A DNA stretch of 64,000 nucleotides, from NCBI GenBank assembly GCA_029265405.1, contig JAJUJI010000013.1, forward strand, positions 1 through 64,000. Direction: 5' to 3'. The notes beneath the pieces were generated by a model. That model was not told the origin of the DNA and did no database searches. It saw only the letters and a list, made by a program, of their open reading frames with translations. Below are positions 42,121 to 50,317 of this stretch, one piece after another. Both the position numbers and the translations under genes were made by a program. Each line of letters begins with the position of its first letter. Within the stretch, counting starts at the first letter, position 1. Source of the DNA: Clostridiales bacterium. GTDB taxonomy: Bacteria; Bacillota; Clostridia; Oscillospirales; Oscillospiraceae.

Positions 42121-44127
42121 ATGGGATCAAACTACAAGCATTTGTTTACCCCCATCCGCATCAACGGCGTCGATTTCAAAAACCGCATCATACTTGCGCC
42201 TCCTTCGCCGAACCTCGCCAGCCCGGACGGGCTTGTAACGCATGCGTTCGTCGACTGGTTCCGCATGTTTGCCCGCGGCGGGGCTGCCATACTCTACGTC
42301 GGCAACTCCTCCATCGACATCACCGAATGCAAGGATGAGGAGTGCCAGCTCGACCTCAGCAGCGACCGCTGCGTTTTGCCCCTGTCCTGGTATACCGAAA
42401 TGGCGCTGGAATACGACTGCCACGCTTCGCTGGAGGTAAACCATAACGGCAAGGACACCACCTTTGAAGCCGTCGGCCATCTGCCCTTCTCCTCCAGCCC
42501 CATACCCGGCGACAGCGAAAAGATGCGCGCCGCCAGGGAAGGACGCGAGCCCTACATACCCATAGAGATGGACCAGAAAAAAATCGACGAAACGGTTATG
42601 AAATACGCCATGGCCTGCAAGCGCATGCAGAGGGCCGGAATGGACATAGCCCTGCTGCACGGCGGGCATGGAAATCTGATTTCCCAGTTCACATCTCCGC
42701 ACTACAACAAGCGCACCGACAAGTACGGCGGCTCGCTCGAAAACCGCGCCCGCTTCGCCATAGAGGTGGTTGAGAAGACGCGCGAGCTCTGCGGACCGAA
42801 CTTTGTTATTGACTACCGCATTTCGGCCGACGAAATAATCGAGGACGGCATGCGTTTTGAGGAAACGCTCAAGCTCATGAAGATACTCAAGGAGCACGGC
42901 GTGGATATGTTCAACGTTTCCGCCGGCCTGCATTCCGAGGGCCTGATGAAGTATATGCGCTACTGGCTGCAAGGCTACACCATGCCCCGCGGCTTCAACG
43001 TGCACTGGACCGAAAAAATCAAGGATTATTTCCAGGGCGACATAAGGCTTACCGCCGTAGGCTCGATTACCAGCGTCGATTTGGCCGAGGAATATCTGGC
43101 CAAGGGCTTCTGCGACTTTGTCGCCATGTGCCGCCCGCTTATGGCCGACCCCGACATGCCCAAAAAAGCCGCGGCAAACCGCAGGGAGGACATACGCCCC
43201 TGCCTGCGCTGCAATGCCTGCGCTATGCGGCTTGGCGGGCCCAAGGTCATCAACTGTGCGGTCAACCCCATTTCCGGCATGACCGATTACCTCCGCGACG
43301 GGGAAGTGCCTCCCGCCAAGACTAAGAAAAAGGTCGCCGTAGTCGGCGCGGGACCGGCCGGCCTTACCGCCATGCATACTCTCATAGAGCGCGGGCACGA
43401 CGTGACGGTTTATGAAAAGTCCGACAGGATAGGCGGCTGTCTCAACGGAGCCGCCGCGCCTCCGCTCAAGATAGACATGAAGGACTACGTGAAATGGCTG
43501 AACGTCCAGGCGCAGAAGGCTGTCAAGGCCGGAAAGGCGAGGATACTGCTTAACACCGAGGCTACCCCCAAGATGCTGGAGCTTGAGGCCTACGACGCTA
43601 TAATAATCGCCATCGGCGCCGAGCCGCTGGTGCCGAAAAGCATACCCGGCATTACAAGGCCGAACGTCATGTGGGCGGCAGACGCGGAAACGAAATACCG
43701 CGACAAGGTCGGCAAAAAGGTGGTCGTCGTCGGAGCCGGCGACGTGGGCATGGAGGCCGCTCACGACTTTGCCCTCGACGGCAGGGAGATTACCGGAATA
43801 ATAGACATGATGCCCAAGCCCTTCTTCCATATGAGCGAGATGCCTCAGATACTGGCGGAGCTCGGAATCCACGTTCAATACCAGACTTCGCTCGTTGAAG
43901 TTACGGACAAGGGTATAATAGCCAAAGGGCCCGACGGCAAGAATTTCGAGATAGAGGCCGATACGGTGCTTCTGGCCATGGGCATGAAGATAAACTACCC
44001 CCTCATAGAGGAGTTGCGCCGCTGCGCGCCGGAAACCGAGTGCTACATAGTCGGGGACGCCAAGAAGATAGGCGGCAACGTTTCGGCCGCCGTCAACGGG
44101 GGCTTCCAGGCGGCGCTGCACATATAA
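42121..44127 (+). CDS. FMN/FAD/4Fe-4S NADH:enoate (2,4-dienoyl-CoA reductase-like) oxidoreductase
   Basis: 668 residues. Residues 1-370 form an Old Yellow Enzyme barrel (FTPIRINGVDFKNRI, HGGHGNLISQF, KRTDKYGGSLENRARF). A 4Fe-4S cluster site CLRCNACAMR plus Cys in INCAVNP comes near 361-380. Residues about 400-660 hold FAD and NAD domains (VAVVGAGPAGLTAMHTL; VVVVGAGDVGMEAAHDF). This matches FadH and bacterial bile-acid or 2-enoate reductases, which pass electrons from NAD(P)H through FAD and the cluster to FMN to reduce activated double bonds. The substrate is open: fatty enoyl-CoA, cinnamate, steroid, or trimethylamine-type. Translation starts at ATG 42121 after AAAGGAAA. Two GTGAAATT repeats (41983 and 42002, 19 bp apart) precede overlapping TATAAT boxes. 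Confidence 0.88.
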   Translation: MGSNYKHLFTPIRINGVDFKNRIILAPPSPNLASPDGLVTHAFVDWFRMFARGGAAILYVGNSSIDITECKDEECQLDLSSDRCVLPLSWYTEMALEYDCHASLEVNHNGKDTTFEAVGHLPFSSSPIPGDSEKMRAAREGREPYIPIEMDQKKIDETVMKYAMACKRMQRAGMDIALLHGGHGNLISQFTSPHYNKRTDKYGGSLENRARFAIEVVEKTRELCGPNFVIDYRISADEIIEDGMRFEETLKLMKILKEHGVDMFNVSAGLHSEGLMKYMRYWLQGYTMPRGFNVHWTEKIKDYFQGDIRLTAVGSITSVDLAEEYLAKGFCDFVAMCRPLMADPDMPKKAAANRREDIRPCLRCNACAMRLGGPKVINCAVNPISGMTDYLRDGEVPPAKTKKKVAVVGAGPAGLTAMHTLIERGHDVTVYEKSDRIGGCLNGAAAPPLKIDMKDYVKWLNVQAQKAVKAGKARILLNTEATPKMLELEAYDAIIIAIGAEPLVPKSIPGITRPNVMWAADAETKYRDKVGKKVVVVGAGDVGMEAAHDFALDGREITGIIDMMPKPFFHMSEMPQILAELGIHVQYQTSLVEVTDKGIIAKGPDGKNFEIEADTVLLAMGMKINYPLIEELRRCAPETECYIVGDAKKIGGNVSAAVNGGFQAALHI

Positions 44128-44213
44128 AAGCAGGCTGCGCTTATCCCTGCGGTTGAGTTGAAACGCCTTGTTTTGGCTTAGCCTCTTGGGCGGCGCGCCG
44201 TGAAGCGGACAAA

Positions 44214-44247
44214 TAAAAAAAGCATGCCGCAAGGCATGCTTTTTTTA
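44214..44247. terminator. Bidirectional terminator
   Basis: AGCATGCC-GCAA-GGCATGCT flanked by A-run and T-run (seven each), between the convergent flavoenzyme and URO-D genes. Confidence 0.85.
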
Positions 44248-44259
44248 TTTGTCCGCCGT

Positions 44260-45255
44260 TTATCTTTGCTTGGAGAGCCACTCGGCCCCGTAGCGGTTGC
44301 ATTCGTCGATGACTATGGGAGTCACATGGGCGTTGAGGCACTCGAGGCTGCCTATGCAGGGGAGGAAGCAGCCGCCGGGGGCGTAGGTATCTATGGCCCT
44401 GCGTACCTCGGCGCGGATAACGTCCTCGGTGGCGTCGGCCTGGTCAATGACGCCCTGGTCCAGGCCGCCCATCAGCAGAAGCTTGCCCTTAGTGTTTTTC
44501 TGTATCTGGACTATATCGTTGGAGGGGAGAACGCCCTGCCACATGTCTATGCCCAGGTCAACCATGTCGCACTCCAAGCCCTGGCAGTAGCAGTCGGCAT
44601 GATGCTGGACAAGCACGCCGCGGCTCTTTATGTATCCGTAGAGGCGGGCGTAGTGGGGCTTGAGCAGCTCGCGGAATTTTTCGGGCGAGAAAAACAGGCT
44701 GGTTTTGGAGCCCCAGTCGTCATGCGAATGTATCATGTCGGGATGGAGGTTGTCTATGATCTGCTCGGCTACCTGAAGCTTCCAGTCGGTGTAGGCGGCG
44801 AAAAATTCGTTCATCGCCTCCGGCTCCTCGTACATGTTGATCAGCACATCCTCGAAGGTCATCAGGCAGTGGGCGCGCTCAAATAGACCGCGGAAGGAGG
44901 GCACCATCACCAGCGTATTGTCCCGGTCCAAAGCGTCTATAGCCTGCTTGTAGGGCGTCCAGTCAAGCGCGGGTATTTCGGGAAAATGAACATAGTCGCG
45001 CCATTTTGTAATATCCTTAATTACCTTGTTCTGGTCGTTGACAATGGGGATAATGCCGGGGTCGCCGGGCAGATAGCGGTGCGCCACTCCCCAGTTGTCT
45101 ATGAACTCGCCTGAAAACTGAAGAATATCCCATATGGAAATGGGATCCATGCAGACATGGAACTGGCTTTGAGGGAACGCGTCAAAAGCGTAGCCCATCC
45201 ATTTGATAGGCTTTTCATTGCGCAAAACGGACATGAATTGTTCCTTTTTAGTCAT
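44260..45255 (-). CDS. URO-D family protein, probable corrinoid-type methyltransferase
   Basis: 331 residues. URO-D barrel with MTKKEQFMSVL at the N-terminus, DDWGSKTSLFFSPEKFRELLKPHY in mid-protein and VLVQHHADCYCQ where a His-x-x-Cys pair could bind zinc, as in MtaA/MtbA-type methyltransferases. The C-terminus GGCFLPCIGSLECL adds another Cys. This is the better candidate of the window's two URO-D proteins for cobalamin-dependent methyl transfer, but no corrinoid protein gene is adjacent. AGGGAGG precedes the ATG at 45255. Aromatic O-demethylation is a common role for relatives in gut Clostridia; that is inference. Confidence 0.8.
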   Translation of the reverse strand: MTKKEQFMSVLRNEKPIKWMGYAFDAFPQSQFHVCMDPISIWDILQFSGEFIDNWGVAHRYLPGDPGIIPIVNDQNKVIKDITKWRDYVHFPEIPALDWTPYKQAIDALDRDNTLVMVPSFRGLFERAHCLMTFEDVLINMYEEPEAMNEFFAAYTDWKLQVAEQIIDNLHPDMIHSHDDWGSKTSLFFSPEKFRELLKPHYARLYGYIKSRGVLVQHHADCYCQGLECDMVDLGIDMWQGVLPSNDIVQIQKNTKGKLLLMGGLDQGVIDQADATEDVIRAEVRRAIDTYAPGGCFLPCIGSLECLNAHVTPIVIDECNRYGAEWLSKQR

Positions 45256-45409
45256 CGGAAAAACCTCCCTACTATTATATTGACAGCGTAACACCTCGTT
45301 TAAAAGCTTGTCAAGATGAAATTTCGCAGCCTTTGCAAGGCTTCCGAGCTTTGTTCAATATCGCGCCTGAAGCGCGCCGCTTGCGGCAAACGGCGGATAC
45401 GGCCTCTTT

Positions 45410-45441
45410 TGGTCATTGAAGGAAGTCCGGCGATATGACCA
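45410..45441. promoter_or_regulatory. Inverted repeat overlapping the promoter of the transport operon
   Basis: TGGTCAT (45410-45416) and ATGACCA (45435-45441), 18 bp apart; the right half overlaps the putative -35 box. Candidate operator. Confidence 0.35.
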
Positions 45442-45463
45442 ATGTAATCCTGAATTGTATAAT
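45435..45463 (+). promoter_or_regulatory. Candidate promoter of the 45.5-52.6 kb operon
   Basis: ATGACC 45435-45440, 17-bp spacer, TATAAT 45458-45463. A second TATAAT at 45503-45508 with poor -35 may be an alternative start nearer the gene. Confidence 0.5.
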
Positions 45464-45547
45464 ATATTACTTGCGTGACTTTCAAGGAACAAAGGGGCAG
45501 GGTATAATTAGCAAAAAATAGACAACGCAGAACAGAGGTGGTGCGTA

Positions 45548-46432
45548 TTGAGGCGCAGAAGATCCGCGGAAGCACGCAGGGCAAGGCGCAGGTCGGCGCT
45601 TTTCCTCCTGCCAAGCCTGCTGGGGGTGCTTGTATTTTTTATAGCTCCTCTGGCGGTGGTGGTGTACTACTCGCTTGTGGACAACCCGGTTAACGGAGAT
45701 TTTGTGTTTTTGGACAACTTTATTAAGGTATGGAAAAACGCGGCCTTCAAGCAGGCTTCCGCCAACACGCTTATGTTTTCGTTCATAGCCGTTCCGCTGG
45801 CGGTCGTGCTCTCGCTTATGCTTGCTATGCTTCTTGAGGCTAAGATACCGTTAAAGAGCCGGTTCAGGACGTTTTTTCTCAGCCCGATGATGGTTCCGGT
45901 GGCCTCGGTAGTTTTGATATGGCAGGTGGTTTTCCATTACAACGGGGCCTTGAACGCGTGGCTGTCGGCATTCGGCATAGAGCCGGTGGACTGGATGAAG
46001 TCACGATACAGCCAGCTGGTAATAGTTGCTCTCTTCCTATGGAAAAATTTGGGCTACAATATGATATTGTTTATGGCGGCGCTGGCGGAGATACCGAGAG
46101 AAATAATTGAGGTTGCCCAGGTGGACGGGGCGGGGCCTGCGGCAAGATTTTTCAGGATCAAGCTTAGATATCTTTCGCCGTCGCTCCTATTTGTTACAAT
46201 ACTCTCTCTGATAAGCTCCTTTAAAATATTCAGGGAGGTATACCTGATGACGGGGGCTTATCCATACGAAACCCTGTACATGCTGCAGCACTTTATGAAC
46301 AACACCTTCCGCAATCTGGACTACCAAAAGCTTTCGGCTGCGGCGCTCATAATGTTTGCGGCTATGCTGATTGTAATCGGCTCGCTTTTCCTGGTGGAGG
46401 CGAGAGTGGGAAAGGACGTGGAGGGACAGTGA
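45548..46432 (+). CDS. MalF-type ABC permease
   Basis: 294 residues with six membrane helices after an Arg-rich N-terminus (RRRRSAEARRARRR). The EAA loop reads EVAQVDGAGPAARFFRIKLRYLSP, the coupling helix that touches the ATPase. This belongs to the carbohydrate-importer permease family (BPD_transp_1). Start is a TTG at 45548 with GAGGTGG upstream. It overlaps the MalG-type gene by 4 nt. No MalK-type ATPase gene is encoded in this operon, so a shared ATPase from elsewhere would be required if it imports. Confidence 0.88.
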   Translation: MRRRRSAEARRARRRSALFLLPSLLGVLVFFIAPLAVVVYYSLVDNPVNGDFVFLDNFIKVWKNAAFKQASANTLMFSFIAVPLAVVLSLMLAMLLEAKIPLKSRFRTFFLSPMMVPVASVVLIWQVVFHYNGALNAWLSAFGIEPVDWMKSRYSQLVIVALFLWKNLGYNMILFMAALAEIPREIIEVAQVDGAGPAARFFRIKLRYLSPSLLFVTILSLISSFKIFREVYLMTGAYPYETLYMLQHFMNNTFRNLDYQKLSAAALIMFAAMLIVIGSLFLVEARVGKDVEGQ

Positions 46433-47355
46433 AACCAAAAAGCGGGAGCGCACACCGGCCCCGCAGCGCAAGGCGCCTGCGCAAAAACTGCGGGCTTGCG
46501 CTGCTGACCATATGGGCGGGCTTGTTCGCTGTCCTGTTTCTGCTGCCGACGGTACTGACATTTACCAATTCCTTCATGTCCTCCGAGGAGATTACGGCAA
46601 ACTACGGAGCTGTTTTCGCCACCAACGAGTCCGGAGGAAAGGCGTATATGTCCGAAAGGGTCAACCTGAAATTCATACCCGACATAGTATCCCTCAGGCA
46701 GTACATAGCCGTACTCTTTAAAAGCGCCGACTATTTGCTGAAATTTTGGAATTCCGTCATACTTGTCGCTCCAATAGTGGCGTTTCAAACCGGAGTAGCC
46801 CTGCTGGCCGCCTACGGTTTTGCGCGCTACCGCGGCAGGTTCCGGGAGCTGCTGTTTTTTGCCTACATTATTATCATGCTGATGCCGTATCAGGTAACGC
46901 TTGTTCCCAATTTTCTCGTGGCCAAATGGCTGGGCACCATCGAAACCAGGTGGGCCGTGATATTGCCCGGCATTTTTTCACCCTTCGCGGTATTCATCCT
47001 GACAAAGTGTATGAGGCGCATACCCTCAAGCCTTATAGAGGCCGCAAGGCTGGACGGGGCGGGGGAGTGGCAGATTTTCACGAAGGTGTGCATACCCTCC
47101 TGCAAAAACGCGGTATTTTCGGTGCTTATTCTCGTATTCATAGACTATTGGAACATGGTGGAGCAGGTTCTCATTTTGCTTACCGACAAGGATAAGCAGC
47201 CGCTTTCCGTGTTCCTTTCAGAAATAAATTCCGGCGAAATAAGCCTTGCCTTTGCTGTGGCCTGCATATACATGATACCGGCGCTTCTCCTCTTCCTCTA
47301 CGGCGAGGAGTATCTCGTAGAGGGGATCAATTATTCCGGCGGATTAAAAGGATAA
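46429..47355 (+). CDS. MalG-type ABC permease
   Basis: 308 residues. Begins at GTG (46429) overlapping the upstream stop. Six helices; EAA loop EAARLDGAGEWQIFTKVCIPSCKNA. An extracellular loop between TM1 and TM2 is larger than usual (about 60-100), with AVFATNESGGKAYMSE. The final helix is followed by YGEEYLVEGINYSGGLKG, a family-typical C-terminus. Forms a heterodimer with the MalF-type protein. Followed 11 nt later by the adaptor gene. Confidence 0.88.
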   Translation: MKPKSGSAHRPRSARRLRKNCGLALLTIWAGLFAVLFLLPTVLTFTNSFMSSEEITANYGAVFATNESGGKAYMSERVNLKFIPDIVSLRQYIAVLFKSADYLLKFWNSVILVAPIVAFQTGVALLAAYGFARYRGRFRELLFFAYIIIMLMPYQVTLVPNFLVAKWLGTIETRWAVILPGIFSPFAVFILTKCMRRIPSSLIEAARLDGAGEWQIFTKVCIPSCKNAVFSVLILVFIDYWNMVEQVLILLTDKDKQPLSVFLSEINSGEISLAFAVACIYMIPALLLFLYGEEYLVEGINYSGGLKG

Positions 47356-47366
47356 GGTGGAAAACG

Positions 47367-49343
47367 ATGATGAACAACAGCGAAAAAAAGCGCGGCTGGG
47401 TAAAAAACGCCGCTATCATATTTCTTGCCATTATGCTCGTGCTCACCTTCTTTTCAAATACGATTATGAACTGGTCGTTGCCCGAAGTCTCCGGGCAGTA
47501 CGCCGGCTACGGAACGATAAGCTCAAGCATTACGGGTACCGGCACCGTTAAGGCCAATATGGCCTACAATGTCCAGCTTGAGGAGACAAGGGAAGTAAAA
47601 TCTGTTCTGGTCAAGGAGGGCGACACCGTTGAAGCCGGTCAGGCGCTCATAAACCTTGAGGAAACAGACAGCGAGGAACTGGAGCAGGCTAAGGAAAAGC
47701 TGGACACCCTTGAGTACAACTACAAGCTCAAGCAGCTGCAGAGCTCCGCGCCCGATTATGCGCAGTCCGAAAACGAAATCGAGCAGCTTGAGGAGGATCT
47801 TGAGGCCGCTAAAGCCCAGAGGGAGGGGCTTGAGGAATACTGGGCGGCTTACGAAGCCGCTCAGGCTGAAACCGAGGCGGCAAAGGAAAAAGCGGACGCC
47901 TTAACGGACAAGGCTGCGGATATCAAAGAGCTGCTTACGGAGCTCAGCTCCGGAAAGTCCGGCGGCTCCGAGGAGGTGGCGGCAAAGCTTGAGGCTCTGG
48001 CCGCTGCAAAGGAAAAGCTGGCGGACGCTCAGGATGAATATGAGCTTAAGCAGGAGGCCTACAACGATATTAAGGCCGAAATGCCGATGACTTTGGAGGC
48101 TGCGGAGGACGCCGTAACATCAGCCCAGCGCACGTATAATTCCTACATGCAGAAGGAGGACAGCGCCGAAAGCGCCTACAACATCACTAAGGCCCAGTAT
48201 CAAGACGGCCTGGCTACCGCCACCCAGCTTGCCAGCGCGGAAAACACGATGTACTCCGCCATGAACGACGCCTACTACCAGTCGCTAGAGCTGAAGGCGG
48301 CAAAAGAAAAGCTGGAGGAAGTAAAGAAGCTTGACGCAAAGCTCAAGGCGGCCGACGCGGAAATGGACAAGGCTAAGCAGGCGGTTAGGACCTGCGAGGC
48401 TGCCGTCAGCTCAGCGCAAAAGGAGCTTGACAAGGCCGTTGAGGCCAAAACGAAGGAGCTCAACGCCCTGCTGGAGGAAACCAACGCCACCCTCAAGGCC
48501 GCCAACGCGGAGCTTAAGGCGGCGCAGAAGGCCGAAACGGCAGCTTCGGAAAATTGCGGCGTCACGGTCAAACAGGCGGAGGAAAATATCACTAAGCTTG
48601 AGAGGCAGCTCAAAACCGCCAGGCTTACGCTTGAGAGCAAGAAGCGTTCGGATTCCGCGTCCTTAAAGGCGGCAAAGCTTGAGCTAGAGCAGTCCCTAAA
48701 AGAAATTGAGAAGCAGAGGGCGCTTGTAGCTGAGCTTGAGGCCAAGAGCGCAGGAAACCAGGTGACCGCAAAATACGCCGGCGTCATAGCCTCGGTCAAC
48801 TGCGTCGCCGGCGACACGGTGAGGGCCGGAGATACCTACTGCACTATAAATGTCGACGGCAAGGGCTTTACGGTCAGCATATCCGTAACCAACGACCAGA
48901 GCCGCCTGGTGCATATAGGGGACATAGCAAAGGTCACCAACAGCTGGTGGTCAAACGCGGAGGCTGTGCTTGCGGCGATAAAGCCCGATTTTTCAAATCC
49001 GGGCCAGAGGAAGCTGCTTGAGTTCACCGTGACGGGGGACGTGACCGAGGGCCAGTCGCTCAGCCTGATAGTGGGGGAAAGGGAAACCACATACAATGTC
49101 GTGGTGCCGAACAGCGCCGTCAGGGAGGATGCCGACGGGACCTTCATACTCGTGGCAAAGGCCAAGGCTACGCCTCTCGGAAACCGCTATATAGCCACCC
49201 GTGTGGATGTGACGGTCCTGGACAGGGACAACTACAATACCGCCCTGGATGCCGGTACGGATTTCGGATTTGAGTATGTGATAACCACGTCGAGCAAGCC
49301 GCTTGAGGCCGGCATGCAGGTAAGGCTGGCGGCGACGGAATGA
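47367..49343 (+). CDS. HlyD/RND-type adaptor with a very long coiled coil
   Basis: 658 residues. One N-terminal membrane helix (about 12-32). Split lipoyl halves flank the coil: ITGTGTVKANMAYNV..VKEGDTVEAGQALINLEE (about 55-97) and VTAKYAGVIASVNCVAGDTVRAGDTY (about 465-492). Between them is a region of about 365 residues (98-462) almost free of Pro and Gly and rich in Ala, Glu, Lys and Leu, i.e. a coiled-coil hairpin. A beta-barrel/membrane-proximal part ends the protein (YNVVVPNSAVREDADGTFI). Adaptors like this bridge ABC or RND membrane pumps to the outside. AAGGTGG precedes the ATG pair. It overlaps the next gene by 4 nt. Confidence 0.88.
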   Translation: MMNNSEKKRGWVKNAAIIFLAIMLVLTFFSNTIMNWSLPEVSGQYAGYGTISSSITGTGTVKANMAYNVQLEETREVKSVLVKEGDTVEAGQALINLEETDSEELEQAKEKLDTLEYNYKLKQLQSSAPDYAQSENEIEQLEEDLEAAKAQREGLEEYWAAYEAAQAETEAAKEKADALTDKAADIKELLTELSSGKSGGSEEVAAKLEALAAAKEKLADAQDEYELKQEAYNDIKAEMPMTLEAAEDAVTSAQRTYNSYMQKEDSAESAYNITKAQYQDGLATATQLASAENTMYSAMNDAYYQSLELKAAKEKLEEVKKLDAKLKAADAEMDKAKQAVRTCEAAVSSAQKELDKAVEAKTKELNALLEETNATLKAANAELKAAQKAETAASENCGVTVKQAEENITKLERQLKTARLTLESKKRSDSASLKAAKLELEQSLKEIEKQRALVAELEAKSAGNQVTAKYAGVIASVNCVAGDTVRAGDTYCTINVDGKGFTVSISVTNDQSRLVHIGDIAKVTNSWWSNAEAVLAAIKPDFSNPGQRKLLEFTVTGDVTEGQSLSLIVGERETTYNVVVPNSAVREDADGTFILVAKAKATPLGNRYIATRVDVTVLDRDNYNTALDAGTDFGFEYVITTSSKPLEAGMQVRLAATE

Positions 49344-50317
49344 AGAGGAAGCATATCGCGCGCACCGGCGCGGGAGCGCTCTGCGCCCTGCTTGCGGCGG
49401 CTTTGCTGGCGGCTCAGCGCTTTTACTCCGGTAGTTTTGGCGACCAATACGCGGCCGAAAGATGGGAAAGCGGCGAAAAGCGCTATTCGCAGGTTACCTG
49501 CTTTATAAGCAACGACGAAAGCTGCGGCTATGACGATGTCATGGAGATAAACGAAAGCATAGAAGACGCGCTTGCCGAAGGAGCCGCCGAGGGGCGGTGG
49601 CTAAGCTCGTACAGCATGGAAGCAAAGGTGACGGTGTCGGCCGGCTCAAAAACCGTACGCGCGCGGGCAATCTGCACCGGCGGCGATTTTTTCCTGTTCC
49701 ATCCGCTGGACATGATAAGCGGCTGGACTTACAAGGAGGACGCTCTGAGCGGGGACGCCGTAGTTTTGGATATGCGCCTGGCATGGAGCCTTTTCGGCGG
49801 CTACGAGCTGAAAGGCAAGACGGTGGAAATCGGAGGCTGGAAGTGCCTGATAGCGGGCGTTTCGCGGCCGCCCAGACGGGGAGCGGCGGGGGAGGCCTAC
49901 GGCGAGGAGCCCACGGTGTACCTGCCGTACAACCTTGCCTACAGGACGGGAGCGGATAAGGCAATCAACTGCTATGAAGCCGTACTGCCCAATCCGGTGA
50001 GCGGCTATGCGCTTGGCATACTGGAGGACGCGCTGGACTTCAGCGAGGGCAACTATGAGCTTATGGAAAACACAGGCAGATTTGGCTTTTTAAAGTCGCT
50101 TAAAAGAGCGGGAGGCCTGTCCGGTCTGGCAAGGAAGGACAGCCCGGTCTATTATCCATACTGGGAAAACGCGGCCCGCTCGGGTGAGATAATATGCAGC
50201 GTATTAGCGGCGTCCGCCGCCGCTTTGGCCGTATACCCGCTGCTGCTTATTGCTTTGTATTTAATAAAATTAATAAAATTTTTACGGAGGTCAAAAAATG
50301 TCGAAACGATTTGTTAG
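49340..50317 (+). CDS. Stand-alone MacB periplasmic-core-like membrane protein
   Basis: 325 residues. A membrane helix at about 8-26, an outer domain of about 240 residues, and a C-terminal helix (about 285-308) with a basic tail. The outer domain contains TGGDFFLFHPLDMISGWTYKEDALSGDAVVLD, LAWSLFGGYELKGKTVEIGG and LIAGVSRPP. These match the MacB/FtsX periplasmic core pattern (a residue block ending in LFG, GKTV and VxGV). Normal MacB-type permeases have four helices and are paired with an ATPase; here only two helices flank the core. It likely works with the adaptor directly upstream. It overlaps the binding protein gene by 20 nt. Confidence 0.7.
   Translation: MKRKHIARTGAGALCALLAAALLAAQRFYSGSFGDQYAAERWESGEKRYSQVTCFISNDESCGYDDVMEINESIEDALAEGAAEGRWLSSYSMEAKVTVSAGSKTVRARAICTGGDFFLFHPLDMISGWTYKEDALSGDAVVLDMRLAWSLFGGYELKGKTVEIGGWKCLIAGVSRPPRRGAAGEAYGEEPTVYLPYNLAYRTGADKAINCYEAVLPNPVSGYALGILEDALDFSEGNYELMENTGRFGFLKSLKRAGGLSGLARKDSPVYYPYWENAARSGEIICSVLAASAAALAVYPLLLIALYLIKLIKFLRRSKNVETIC

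Noticed and set aside
42127-44232. A 701-codon open frame opposite the flavoenzyme gene
   Set aside because: It mirrors a gene with clear OYE, Fe-S and FAD motifs; long antisense frames arise from the high GC at third positions. It has no motif or ribosome site of its own.
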